DNA from: Oasisia sp. SBJ-2009
Taxonomy: Eukaryota > Annelida > Polychaeta > Sabellida > Siboglinidae
NCBI GenBank assembly: GCA_964017155.1
Contig: OZ024860.1
Span: 53,810,056-53,874,055 of the forward strand
Direction of reading: 5' to 3'
Length of the DNA: 64,000 nt
Part shown: piece after piece, positions 12,464-26,107 of the stretch
How the letters are laid out: the number at the start of each line of letters is the position of its first letter
How positions within the stretch are numbered: position 1 is the stretch's first letter
Program-made: the position numbers and the translations under genes
The notes under the pieces: generated by a model
Databases searched by the model: none
What the model was told of the DNA's origin: nothing
What the model saw: only the letters and a program-made list of their open reading frames with translations

Positions 12464-14188
12464 TCAATTATAATCATCTTGCGCGTATTTATGTTTTATA
12501 AACAGCGCGTCTTGGCAAACGTTTGGGGTCGAAAAGACAGCGCGACTTGTGCCAGTCGCAAGCGCTGCGGTGCATGTTACTGCACTGTGCATATGGAATG
12601 AGCGATGTACAGTTTGTTTATGCCGACCACGCTGTCTTTTCGACCTCAAAAGTCTGCTAAGACGCGCTGTATATAAAACATAAATATGTGCAAGATCATT
12701 ATAATTGATAGAATTAATAAAATCAAGTATCAATTTTGGCAAAGATACAGTTATAATACCAACATTGAGGTGGGCCCGACTTGTACATAAATGCCTACAC
12801 TTGCGGGCGCGTACCTTCACGCGCACTCTCTCATAAAAGCACGTATACTCTCAATTTGTTTTCAGAATTTCACTATTTGGCACTTATGTACAAGTCGGAC
12901 CCACCTCAATGTTGCTATTATATCACTATTTTTGGCCAACATTTGATACTTGATTACATTAATTCATTCAATTATAATCATCTTGCGCGTATTTATGTTT
13001 TATAAACAGCGCGTCTTGGCAAACTTTTGAGGTCGAAAAGACAGCGCGATTTGTGCCAGTCGCAAGCGCAGCGGTGCATGTTACTGCGCTGTGCATATGG
13101 AATGAGCGATAAACAGTTTGTTTATGCCGACCACGCTGTCTTTTCGACCTCAAATGTCTGCTAAGACGCGCTGTATATAAAACATTAATATGCGCAAGAT
13201 GATTATAATTGATTGAATTAACAAATTCATGTATCAAATATTGGCAAAGATACAGTTATAATACCAACATTGAGGTGGGCCCGACTTGTACATGAATGCC
13301 TACACTTGCGGGCGCGTACCTTCACGCGCACTGTCTCATAAAAGCACGTATACTCTCAATTTGTGTTCAGTATTTCACTATTTGGCACTGATGTACAAGT
13401 CGGACCCACCTCAATGTTGCTATTATATCAGTATTTTTGCCAACATTTGTTACTTGATTAAATTAATTCATTCAATTATAATCATCTTGCGCGTATTTAT
13501 GTTTTATAAACAGCGCGTCTTGGCAAACTTTTGAGGTCGAAAAGACAGCGCGATTTGTGCCAGTCGCAAGCGCAGCGGTCACTATTTCCCTATTTGGCAC
13601 TTATGTACAAGTCGGACCCACCTCAATGTTGCTATTATATCAGTATTTTTGGCCAACATTTGATACTTGATTAAATTAATTCATTCAATTATAATCATCT
13701 TGCGCGTATTTATGTTTTATAAACAGCGCGTCTTGGCAAACGTTTGGGGTCGAAAAGACAGCGCGACTTGTGCCAGTCGCAAGCGCTGCGGTGCATGTTA
13801 CTGCACTGTGCATATGGAATGAGCGATGTACAGTTTGTTTATGCCGACCACGCTGTCTTTTCGACCTCAAAAGTCTGCGAAGACGCGCTGTATATAAAAC
13901 ATAAATATGTGCAAGATCATTATAATTGATAGAATTAATAAAATCAAGTATCAATTTTGGCAAAGATACAGTGATAATACCAACATTGAGGTGGGCCCGA
14001 CTTGTACATAAATGCCTACACTTGCGGGCGCGTACCTCCACGCGCACTCTCTCATAAAAGCACGTATACTCTCAATTTGTTTTCAGAATTTCACTATTTG
14101 GCACTTATGTACAAGTCGGACCCACCTCAATGTTGCTATTATATCACTATTTTTGGCCAACATTTGATACTTGATTAAATTAATTAAT
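9305..14188. repeat. Family A HOR run: four 1221-bp copies
   Basis: Copies start at 9305, 10526, 11747 and 12968 (4 x 1221 = 4884 bp exactly). The private change cgtctttgcaaac near 9851 marks the first copy and recurs 5389 bp later. Confidence 0.9.
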
Positions 14189-17100
14189 TCAATTATAATC
14201 ATCTTGCGCGTATTTATGTTTTATAAACAGCGCGTCTTGGCAAACTTTTGAGGACGAAAAGACAGCGCGATTTGTGCCAGTCGCAAGCGCAGCGGTGCAT
14301 GTTACTGCGCTGTGCATATGGAATGAGCGATAAACAGTTTGTTTATGCCGACCACGCTGTCTTTTCGACCTCAAATGTCTGCTAAGACGCGCTGTATATA
14401 AAACATTAATATGCGCAAGATGATTATAATTGATTGAATTAACAAATTCATGTATCAAATATTGGCAAAGATACAGTTATAATACCAACATTGAGGTGGG
14501 CCCGACTTGTACATAAATGCCTACACTTGCGGGCGCGTACCTTCACGCGCACTCTCTCATAAAAGCACGTATACTCTCAATTTGTTTTCAGAATTTCACT
14601 ATTTGGCACTTATGTACAAGTCGGACCCACCTCAATGTTGCTATTATATCACTATTTTTGGCCAACATTTGATACTTGATTACATTAATTCATTCAATTA
14701 TAATCATCTTGCGCGTATTTATGTTTTATAAACAGCGCGTCTTGGCAAACTTTTGAGGTCGAAAAGACAGCGCGATTTGTGCCAGTCGCAAGCGCAGCGG
14801 TGCATGTTACTGCGCTGTGCATATGGAATGAGCGATAAACAGTTTGTTTATGCCGACCACGCTGTCTTTTCGACCTCAAATGTCTGCTAAGACGCGCTGT
14901 ATATAAAACATTAATATGCGCAAGATGATTATAATTGATTGAATTAACAAATTCATGTATCAAATATTGGCAAAGATACAGTTATAATACCAACATTGAG
15001 GTGGGCCCGACTTGTACATGAATGCCTACACTTGCGGGCGCGTACCTTCACGCGCACTGTCTCATAAAAGCACGTATACTCTCAATTTGTGTTCAGTATT
15101 TCACTATTTGGCACTGATGTACAAGTCGGACCCACCTCAATGTTGCTATTATATCAGTATTTTTGCCAACATTTGTTACTTGATTAAATTAATTCATTCA
15201 ATTATAATCATCTTGCGCGTATTTATGTTTTATAAACAGCGCGTCTTTGCAAACTTTTGAGGTCGAAAAGACAGCGCGATTTGTGCCAGTCGCAAGCGCA
15301 GCGGTCACTATTTCCCTATTTGGCACTTATGTACAAGTCGGACCCACCTCAATGTTGCTATTATATCAGTATTTTTGGCCAACATTTGATACTTGATTAA
15401 ATTAATTAATTCAATTATAATCATCTTGCGCGTATTTATGTTTTATAAACAGCGCGTCTTGGCAAACGTTTGGGGTCGAAAAGACAGCGCGACTTGTGCC
15501 AGTCGCAAGCGCTGCGGTGCATGTTACTGCACTGTGCATATGGAATGAGCGATGTACAGTTTGTTTATGCCGACCACGCTGTCTTTTCGACCTCAAAAGT
15601 CTGCTAAGACGCGCTGTATATAAAACATAAATATGTGCAAGATCATTATAATTGATAGAATTAATAAAATCAAGTATCAATTTTGGCAAAGATACAGTTA
15701 TAATACCAACATTGAGGTGGGCCCGACTTGTACATAAATGCCTACACTTGCGGGCGCGTACCTTCACGCGCACTCTCTCATAAAAGCACGTATACTCTCA
15801 ATTTGTTTTCAGAATTTCACTATTTGGCACTTATGTACAAGTCGGACCCACCTCAATGTTGCTATTATATCACTATTTTTGGCCAACATTTGATACTTGA
15901 TTAAATTAATTCATTCAATTATAATCATCTTGCGCGTATTTATGTTTTATAAACAGCGCGTCTTGGCAAACTTTTGAGGTCGAAAAGACAGCGCGATTTG
16001 TGCCAGTCGCAAGCGCAGCGGTGCATGTTACTGCGCTGTGCATATGGAATGAGCGATAAACAGTTTGTTTATGCCGACCACGCTGTCTTTTCGACCTCAA
16101 ATGTCTGCTAAGACGCGCTGTATATAAAACATTAATATGCGCAAGATGATTATAATTGATTGAATTAACAAATTCATGTATCAAATATTGGCAAAGATAC
16201 AGTTATAATACCAACATTGAGGTGGGCCCGACTTGTACATGAATGCCTACACTTGCGGGCGCGTACCTTCACGCGCACTGTCTCATAAAAGCACGTATAC
16301 TCTCAATTTGTGTTCAGTATTTCACTATTTGGCACTGATGTACAAGTCGGACCCACCTCAATGTTGCTATTATATCAGTATTTTTGCCAACATTTGTTAC
16401 TTGATTAAATTAATTCATTCAATTATAATCATCTTGCGCGTATTTATGTTTTATAAACAGCGCGTCTTGGCAAACTTTTGAGGTCGAAAAGACAGCGCGA
16501 TTTGTGCCAGTCGCAAGCGCAGCGGTCACTATTTCCCTATTTGGCACTTATGTACAAGTCGGACCCACCTCAATGTTGCTATTATATCAGTATTTTTGGC
16601 CAACATTTGATACTTGATTAAATTAATTCATTCAATTATAATCATCTTGCGCGTATTTATGTTTTATAAACAGCGCGTCTTGGCAAACGTTTGGGGTCGA
16701 AAAGACAGCGCGACTTGTGCCAGTCGCAAGCGCTGCGGTGCATGTTACTGCACTGTGCATATGGAATGAGCGATGTACAGTTTGTTTATGCCGACCACGC
16801 TGTCTTTTCGACCTCAAAAGTCTGCTAAGACGCGCTGTATATAAAACATAAATATGTGCAAGATCATTATAATTGATAGAATTAATAAAATCAAGTATCA
16901 ATTTTGGCAAAGATACAGTTATAATACCAACATTGAGGTGGGCCCGACTTGTACATAAATGCCTACACTTGCGGGCGCGTACCTCCACGCGCACTCTCTC
17001 ATAAAAGCACGTATACTCTCAATTTGTTTTCAGAATTTCACTATTTGGCACTTATGTACAAGTCGGACCCACCTCAATGTTGCTATTATATCACTATTTT

Positions 17101-17852
17101 TGGCCAACATTTGATACTTGATTAAATTAATTCATTCAATTATAATCATCTTGCGCGTATTTATGTTTTATAAACAGCGCGTCTTGGCAAACTTTTGAGG
17201 TCGAAAAGACAGCGCGATTTGTGCCAGTCGCAAGCGCAGCGGTGCATGTTACTGCGCTGTGCATATGGAATGAGCGATAAACAGTTTGTTTATGCCGACC
17301 ACGCTGTCTTTTCGACCTCAAATGTCTGCTAAGACGCGCTGTATATAAAACATTAATATGCGCAAGATGATTATAATTGATTGAATTAACAAATTCATGT
17401 ATCAAATATTGGCAAAGATACAGTTATAATACCAACATTGAGGTGGGCCCGACTTGTACATGAATGCCTACACTTGCGGGCGCGTACCTTCACGCGCACT
17501 GTCTCATAAAAGCACGTATACTCTCAATTTGTGTTCAGTATTTCACTATTTGGCACTGATGTACAAGTCGGACCCACCTCAATGTTGCTATTATATCAGT
17601 ATTTTTGCCAACATTTGTTACTTGATTAAATTAATTCATTCAATTATAATCATCTTGCGCGTATTTATGTTTTATAAACAGCGCGTCTTGGCAAACTTTT
17701 GAGGTCGAAAAGACAGCGCGATTTGTGCCAGTCGCAAGCGCAGCGGTCACTATTTCCCTATTTGGCACTTATGTACAAGTCGGACCCACCTCAATGTTGC
17801 TATTATATCAGTATTTTTGGCCAACATTTGATACTTGATTAAATTAATTCAT
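12464..17852. repeat. 5389-bp segmental duplication, copy 2
   Basis: Second tandem copy of the 7075-12463 block. I noticed very few differences by eye; one is attaattaattc before the anchor at 15411, where copy 1 has attaattcattc. The pattern 504-717-504 continues to about 19577 as an imperfect third start before the orders diverge. Confidence 0.85.
14189..14693. repeat. Family A 505-bp variant monomer, second copy
   Basis: Duplicate of the 8800 unit, including gaggacgaaa at 14250, exactly 5389 bp downstream. Confidence 0.85.
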
Positions 17853-20798
17853 TCAATTATAATCATCTTGCGCGTATTTATGTTTTATAAACAGCGCGTC
17901 TTGGCAAACGTTTGGGGTCGAAAAGACAGCGCGGCTTGTGCCAGTCGCAAGCGCTGCGGTGCATGTTACTGCACTGTGCATATGGAATGAGCGATGTACA
18001 GTTTGTTTATGCCGACCACGCTGTCTTTTCGACCTCAAAAGTCTGCTAAGACGCGCTGTATATAAAACATAAATATGTGCAAGATCATTATAATTGATAG
18101 AATTAATAAAATCAAGTATCAATTTTGGCTAAGATACAGTTATAATACCAACATTGAGGTGGGCCCGACTTGTACATAAATGCCTACACTTGCGGGCGCG
18201 TACCTTCACGCGCACTCTCTCATAAAAGCACGTATACTCTCAATTTGTTTTCAGAATTTCACTATTTGGCACTTATGTACAAGTCGGACCCACCTCAATG
18301 TTGCTATTATATCACTATTTTTGGCCAACATTTGATACTTGATTAAATTAATTCATTCAATTATAATCATCTTGCGCGTATTTATGTTTTATAAACAGCG
18401 CGTCTTGGCAAACTTTTGAGGTCGAAAAGACAGCGCGATTTGTGCCAGTCGCAAGCGCAGCGGTGCATGTTACTGCGCTGTGCATATGGAATGAGCGATA
18501 AACAGTTTGTTTATGCCGACCACGCTGTCTTTTCGACCTCAAATGTCTGCTAAGACGCGCTTTATATAAAACATTAATATGCGCAAGATGATTATAATTG
18601 ATTGAATTAACAAATTCATGTATCAAATATTGGCAAAGATACAGTTATAATACCAACATTGAGGTGGGCCCGACTTGTACATGAATGCCTACACTTGCGG
18701 GCGCGTACCTTCACGCGCACTGTCTCATAAAAGCACGTATACTCTCAATTTGTGTTCAGTATTTCACTATTTGGCACTGATGTACAAGTCGGACCCACCT
18801 CAATGTTGCTATTATATCAGTATTTTTGCCAACATTTGTTACTTGATTAAATTAATTCATTCAATTATAATCATCTTGCGCGTATTTATGTTTTATAAAC
18901 AGCGCGTCTTGGCAAACTTTTGAGGTCGAAAAGACAGCGCGATTTGTGCCAGTCGCAAGCGCAGCGGTCACTATTTCCCTATTTGGCACTTATGTACAAG
19001 TCGGACCCACCTCAATGTTGCTATTATATCAGTATTTTTGGCCAACATTTGATACTTGATTAAATTAATTCATTCAATTATAATCATCTTGCGCGTATTT
19101 ATGTTTTATAAACAGCGCGTCTTGGCAAACGTTTGGGGTCGAAAAGACAGCGCGACTTGTGCCAGTCGCAAGCGCTGCGGTGCATGTTACTGCACTGTGC
19201 ATATGGAATGAGCGATGTACAGTTTGTTTATGCCGACCACGCTGTCTTTTCGACCTCAAAAGTCTGCGAAGACGCGCTGTATATAAAACATAAATATGTG
19301 CAAGATCATTATAATTGATAGAATTAATAAAATCAAGTATCAATTTTGGCAAAGATACAGTTATAATACCAACATTGAGGTGGGCCCGACTTGTACATAA
19401 ATGCCTACACTTGCGGGCGCGTACCTCCACGCGCACTCTCTCATAAAAGCACGTATACTCTCAATTTGTTTTCAGAATTTCACTATTTGGCACTTATGTA
19501 CAAGTCGGACCCACCTCAATGTTGCTATTATATCACTATTTTTGGCCAACATTTGATACTTGATTAAATTAATTCATTCAATTATAATCATCTTGCGCGT
19601 ATTTATGTTTTATAAACAGCGCGTCTTGGCAAACTTTTGAGGTCGAAAAGACAGCGCGATTTGTGCCAGTCGCAAGCGCAGCGGTGCATGTTACTGCGCT
19701 GTGCATATGGAATGAGCGATAAACAGTTTGTTTATGCCGACCACGCTGTCTTTTCGACCTCAAATGTCTGCTAAGACGCGCTGTATATAAAACATTAATA
19801 TGCGCAAGATGATTATAATTGATTGAATTAACAAATTCATGTATCAAATATTGGCAAAGATACAGTTATAATACCAACATTGAGGTGGGCCCGACTTGTA
19901 CATGAATGCCTACACTTGCGGGCGCGTACCTTCAAGCGCACTGTCTCATAAAAGCACGTATACTCTCAATTTGTGTTCAGTATTTCACTATTTGGCACTG
20001 ATGTACAAGTCGGACCCACCTCAATGTTGCTATTATATCAGTATTTTTGCCAACATTTGTTACTTGATTAAATTAATTCATTCAATTATAATCATCTTGC
20101 GCGTATTTATGTTTTATAAACAGCGCGTCTTGGCAAACTTTTGAGGTCGAAAAGACAGCGCGATTTGTGCCAGTCGCAAGCGCAGCGGTCACTATTTCCC
20201 TATTTGGCACTTATGTACAAGTCGGACCCACCTCAATGTTGCTATTATATCAGTATTTTTGGCCAACATTTGATACTTGATTAAATTAATTCATTCAATT
20301 ATAATCATCTTGCGCGTATTTATGTTTTATAAACAGCGCGTCTTGGCAAACGTTTGGGGTCGAAAAGACAGCGCGACTTGTGCCAGTCGCAAGCGCTGCG
20401 GTGCATGTTACTGCACTGTGCATATGGAATGAGCGATGTACAGTTTGTTTATGCCGACCACGCTGTCTTTTCGACCTCAAAAGTCTGCTAAGACGCGCTG
20501 TATATAAAACATAAATATGTGCAAGATCATTATAATTGATAGAATTAATAAAATCAAGTATCAATTTTGGCAAAGATACAGTTATAATACCAACATTGAG
20601 GTGGGCCCGACTTGTACATAAATGCCTACACTTGCGGGCGCGTACCTTCACGCGCACTCTCTCATAAAAGCACGTATACTCTCAATTTGTTTTCAGAATT
20701 TCACTATTTGGCACTTATGTACAAGTCGGACCCACCTCAATGTTGCTATTATATCACTATTTTTGGCCAACATTTGATACTTGATTAAATTAATTCAT
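14694..20798. repeat. Family A HOR run: five 1221-bp copies
   Basis: Copies start at 14694, 15915, 17136, 18357 and 19578 (5 x 1221 bp). Private changes include gcgcggcttg near 17931 and ttggctaag near 18127, both seen again in the monomer at 21303. The copy at 18357 has cgctttatataaa in place of cgctgtatataaa. Confidence 0.9.
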
Positions 20799-21806
20799 TC
20801 AATTATAATCATGTTGCGCGTATTTATGTTTTATAAACAGCGCGTCTTGGCAAACGTTTGGGGTCGAAAAGACAGCGCGACTTGTGCCAGTCGCAAGCGC
20901 TGCGGTGCATGTTACTGCACTGTGCATATGGAATGAGCGATGTACAGTTTGTTTATGCCGACCACGCTGTCTTTTCGACCTCAAAAGTCTGCTAAGACGC
21001 GCTGTATATAAAACATAAATATGTGCAAGATCATTATAATTGATAGAATTAATAAAATCAAGTATCAATTTTGGCAAAGATACAGTTATAATACCAACAT
21101 TGAGGTGGGCCCGACTTGTACATAAATGCCTACACTTGCGGGCGCGTACCTTCACGCGCACTCTCTCATAAAAGCACGTATACTCTCAATTTGTTTTCAG
21201 AATTTCACTATTTGGCACTTATGTACAAGTCGGACCCACCTCAATGTTGCTATTATATCACTATTTTTGGCCAACATTTGATACTTGATTACATTAATTC
21301 ATTCAATTATAATCATCTTGCGCGTATTTATGTTTTATAAACAGCGCGTCTTGGCAAACGTTTGGGGTCGAAAAGACAGCGCGGCTTGTGCCAGTCGCAA
21401 GCGCTGCGGTGCATGTTACTGCACTGTGCATATGGAATGAGCGATGTACAGTTTGTTTATGCCGACCACGCTGTCTTTTCGACCTCAAAAGTCTGCTAAG
21501 ACGCGCTGTATATAAAACATAAATATGTGCAAGATCATTATAATTGATAGAATTAATAAAATCAAGTATCAATTTTGGCTAAGATACAGTTATAATACCA
21601 ACATTGAGGTGGGCCCGACTTGTACATAAATGCCTACACTTGCGGGCGCGTACCTTCACGCGCACTCTCTCATAAAAGCACGTATACTCTCAATTTGTTT
21701 TCAGAATTTCACTATTTGGCACTTATGTACAAGTCGGACCCACCTCAATGTTGCTATTATATCACTATTTTTGGCCAACATTTGATACTTGATTAAATTA
21801 ATTCAT
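20799..21806. repeat. Family A: two extra type 2 monomers
   Basis: Two 504-bp type 2-like units (20799, 21303) without half-units interrupt the 1221-bp register. The first has catgttgcgcg in place of catcttgcgcg. The second shares gcgcggcttg and ttggctaag with the monomer at 17853. Confidence 0.85.
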
Positions 21807-23027
21807 TCAATTATAATCATCTTGCGCGTATTTATGTTTTATAAACAGCGCGTCTTGGCAAACTTTTGAGGTCGAAAAGACAGCGCGATTTGTGCCAGTC
21901 GCAAGCGCAGCGGTGCATGTTACTGCGCTGTGCATATGGAATGAGCGATAAACAGTTTGTTTATGCCGACCACGCTGTCTTTTCGACCTCAAATGTCTGC
22001 TAAGACGCGCTGTATATAAAACATTAATATGCGCAAGATGATTATAATTGATTGAATTAACAAATTCATGTATCAAATATTGGCAAAGATACAGTTATAA
22101 TACCAACATTGAGGTGGGCCCGACTTGTACATGAATGCCTACACTTGCGGGCGCGTACCTTCACGCGCACTGTCTCATAAAAGCACGTATACTCTCAATT
22201 TGTGTTCAGTATTTCACTATTTGGCACTGATGTACAAGTCGGACCCACCTCAATGTTGCTATTATATCAGTATTTTTGCCAACATTTGTTACTTGATTAA
22301 ATTAATTCATTCAATTATAATCATCTTGCGCGTATTTATGTTTTATAAACAGCGCGTCTTGGCAAACTTTTGAGGTCGAAAAGACAGCGCGATTTGTGCC
22401 AGTCGCAAGCGCAGCGGTCACTATTTCCCTATTTGGCACTTATGTACAAGTCGGACCCACCTCAATGTTGCTATTATATCAGTATTTTTGGCCAACATTT
22501 GATACTTGATTAAATTAATTCATTCAATTATAATCATCTTGCGCGTATTTATGTTTTATAAACAGCGCGTCTTGGCAAACGTTTGGGGTCGAAAAGACAG
22601 CGCGACTTGTGCCAGTCGCAAGCGCTGCGGTGCATGTTACTGCACTGTGCATATGGAATGAGCGATGTACAGTTTGTTTATGCCGACCACGCTGTCTTTT
22701 CGACCTCAAAAGTCTGCTAAGACGCGCTGTATATAAAACATAAATATGTGCAAGATCATTATAATTGATAGAATTAATAAAATCAAGTATCAATTTTGGC
22801 AAAGATACAGTTATAATACCAACATTGAGGTGGGCCCGACTTGTACATAAATGCCTACACTTGCGGGCGCGTACCTTCACGCGCACTCTCTCATAAAAGC
22901 ACGTATACTCTCAATTTGTTTTCAGAATTTCACTATTTGGCACTTATGTACAAGTCGGACCCACCTCAATGTTGCTATTATATCACTATTTTTGGCCAAC
23001 ATTTGATACTTGATTAAATTAATTCAT
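21807..23027. repeat. Family A 1221-bp HOR, last regular copy
   Basis: Type 1 unit plus half-unit (join at 22418), then a type 2 unit at 22524. It is the last regular 717 + 504 copy before the array edge. Confidence 0.87.
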
Positions 23028-24248
23028 TCAATTATAATCATCTTGCGCGTATTTATGTTTTATAAACAGCGCGTCTTGGCAAACGTTTGGGGTCGAAAAG
23101 ACAGCGCGACTTGTGCCAGTCGCAAGCGCTGCGGTGCATGTTACTGCACTGTGCATATGGAATGAGCGATGTACAGTTTGTTTATGCCGACCACGCTGTC
23201 TTTTCGACCTCAAAAGTCTGCTAAGACGCGCTGTATATAAAACATAAATATGTGCAAGATCATTATAATTGATAGAATTAATAAAATCAAGTATCAATTT
23301 TGGCAAAGATACAGTTATAATACCAACATTGAGGTGGGCCCGACTTGTACATAAATGCCTACACTTGCGGGCGCGTACCTTCACGCGCACTCTCTCATAA
23401 AAGCACGTATACTCTCAATTTGTTTTCAGAATTTCACTATTTGGCACTTATGTACAAGTCGGACCCACCTCAATGTTGCTATTATATCACTATTTTTGGC
23501 CAACATTTGATACTTGATTACATTAATTCATTCAATTATAATCATCTTGCGCGTATTTATGTTTTATAAACAGCGCGTCTTGGCAAACTTTTGAGGTCGA
23601 AAAGACAGCGCGATTTGTGCCAGTCGCAAGCGCAGCGGTGCATGTTACTGCGCTGTGCATATGGAATGAGCGATAAACAGTTTGTTTATGCCGACCACGC
23701 TGTCTTTTCGACCTCAAATGTCTGCTAAGACGCGCTGTATATAAAACATTAATATGCGCAAGATGATTATAATTGATTGAATTAACAAATTCATGTATCA
23801 AATATTGGCAAAGATACAGTTATAATACCAACATTGAGGTGGGCCCGACTTGTACATGAATGCCTACACTTGCGGGCGCGTACCTTCACGCGCACTGTCT
23901 CATAAAAGCACGTATACTCTCAATTTGTGTTCAGTATTTCACTATTTGGCACTGATGTACAAGTCGGACCCACTTCAATGTTGCTATTATATCAGTATTT
24001 TTGGCCAACATTTGATACTTGATTAAATTAATTCATTCAATTACAATCATCTTGCGCGTATTTATGTTTTATAAACAGCGCGTCTTGGCAAACTTTTGTG
24101 GTCGAAAAGACAGCGCGATTTGTGCCAGTCGCAAGCGCAGCGGTCACTATTTCCCTATTTGGCACTTATGTACAAGTCGGACCCACCTCAAAGTTGCTAT
24201 TATATCAGTATTTTTGCCAACATTTGATACTTGATTAAATTAATTCAT
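23028..24248. repeat. Family A transition block (504 + 717 bp)
   Basis: A type 2 unit (23028) is followed by a type 1 unit with half-unit (23532). From about 23970 the sequence picks up variants of the diverged edge: cccacttcaatg, caattacaatc and cttttgtggtcg. Confidence 0.82.
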
Positions 24249-26107
24249 TCAATTACAATCATCTTGCGCGTATTTATGTTTTATTAATAGCGCGTCTTGG
24301 CAAACTGTTGAGGTCGAAAAGACAGCGCGATTTGTGCCAGTCGCAAGCGCAGCGGTGCATGTTTCTGCGCTGTGCATATGAAATGAGCGATAAACAGTTT
24401 GTTTATGCCGACCACGCTGTCTTTTCGACCTCAAAAGTCTGCTAAGACGCGCTATATATAAAACATTAATATGCGCAAGATGATTATAATTGATTGAATT
24501 AACAAAATCAAGTATCAAATGTTGGCAAAGATACTGTTATAATACCAAAATTGAGGTGGGCCCGACTTGTACATAAATGCCTACACTTGCGGGCGCGTAC
24601 CTTCACGCGCACTCTCTCATAAAATCACGTATACTCTAAATTTTTGTTCAGTATTTCACTATTTGGCACTTATGTACACGTCGGACCCACCTCAATGTTG
24701 CTATTATATCAGTATTTTTGCCAACATTTGATACTTGATTAAATTAATTCATTCAATTATAATCATCTTGCGCGTATTTATGTTTTATAAACAGCGCGTC
24801 TTGGCAAACTTTTGAGGTCGAAAAGAGAGCGCGATTTGTGCCAGTCGCAAGCTCAGCGGTCACTATTTCCCTATTTGGCACTTATGTACAAGTCGGACCC
24901 ACCACAATGTTGCTATTATATCACTATTTTTGGCCAACATTTGATACTTGATTAAATTAACTCATTCAATTATAATCATCTTGCGCGTATTTATGTTTTA
25001 TAAACAGCGCGTCTTGGCAAACTTTTGTGGTCGAAAAGACAGCGCGATTTGTGCCAGTCGCAAGCGCAGCGGTCACTACTTCCCTATTTGGCACTTATGT
25101 ACAAGTCGGACCCACCTCAATGTTGCTATTATATCACTATTTTTGGCCAACATTTGATACTTGATTAAATTAATTCATTCAATGATAATCATCTTGCGCG
25201 TATTTATGTTTTATAAACAGCGCGTCTTGGCAAACGTTTGGGGTCGAAAAGACAGCACGATTTGTGCCAGTCGCAAGCGCAGCGGTGCATGTTTCTGCGC
25301 TGTGCATATGAAATGAGCGATAAACAGTTTGTTTATGCCGACCACGCTGTCTTTTCGACCTCAAAAGTCTGCTAAGACGCGCTATATATAAAACATTAAT
25401 ATGCGCAAGATGATTATAATTGATTGAATTAACAAAATCAAGTATCAAATGTTGGCAAAGATACAGTTATAATACCAAAATTGAGGTGGGCCTGACTTGT
25501 ACATAAATGCCTACACTTGCGGGCGCGTACCTTCACGCGCACTCTCTCATAAAATCACGTATACTCTAAATTTTTGTTCAGTATTTCACTATTTGGCACT
25601 TATGTACACGTCGGACCCACCTCAATGTTGCTATTATATCAGTATTTTTGCCAACATTTGATACTTGATTAAATTAATTCATTCAATTATAATCATCTTG
25701 CGCGTATTTATGTTTTATAAACAGCGCGTCTTGGCAAACTTTTGAGGTCGAAAAGACAGCGCGATTTGTGCCAGTCGCAAGCTCAGCGGTCACTATTTCC
25801 CTATTTGGCACTTATGTACAAGTCGGACCCACCACAATGTTGCTATTATATCACTATTTTTGGCCAACATTTGATACTTGATTAAATTAATTCATTCAAT
25901 TACAATCATCTTGCGCGTATTTATGTTTTATAAACAGCGCGTCTTGGCAAACTTTTGTGGTCGAAAAGACAGCGCGATTTGTGCCAGTCGCAAGCGCAGC
26001 GGTCACTATTTCCCTATTTGGCACTTATGTACAAGTCGGACCCACCTCAAAGTTGCTATTATATCAGTATTTTTGCCAACATTTGATACTTGATTAAATT
26101 AATTCAT
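24249..26107. repeat. Family A diverged edge: two 930-bp higher-order copies
   Basis: Anchors at 24249, 25179 and 26108 are 930 and 929 bp apart. Each copy is a full monomer plus two half-units (joins 24860 and 25073; 25790 and 26003). The first half-unit reads aagctcagcggt and the second aagcgcagcggt. Substitutions absent from the main array are common, for example gtacacgtcgg, ccaaaattgagg, aaaatcacg and the variable tattaatagcgcg. This matches the usual picture of poorly homogenised array edges. Confidence 0.87.
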
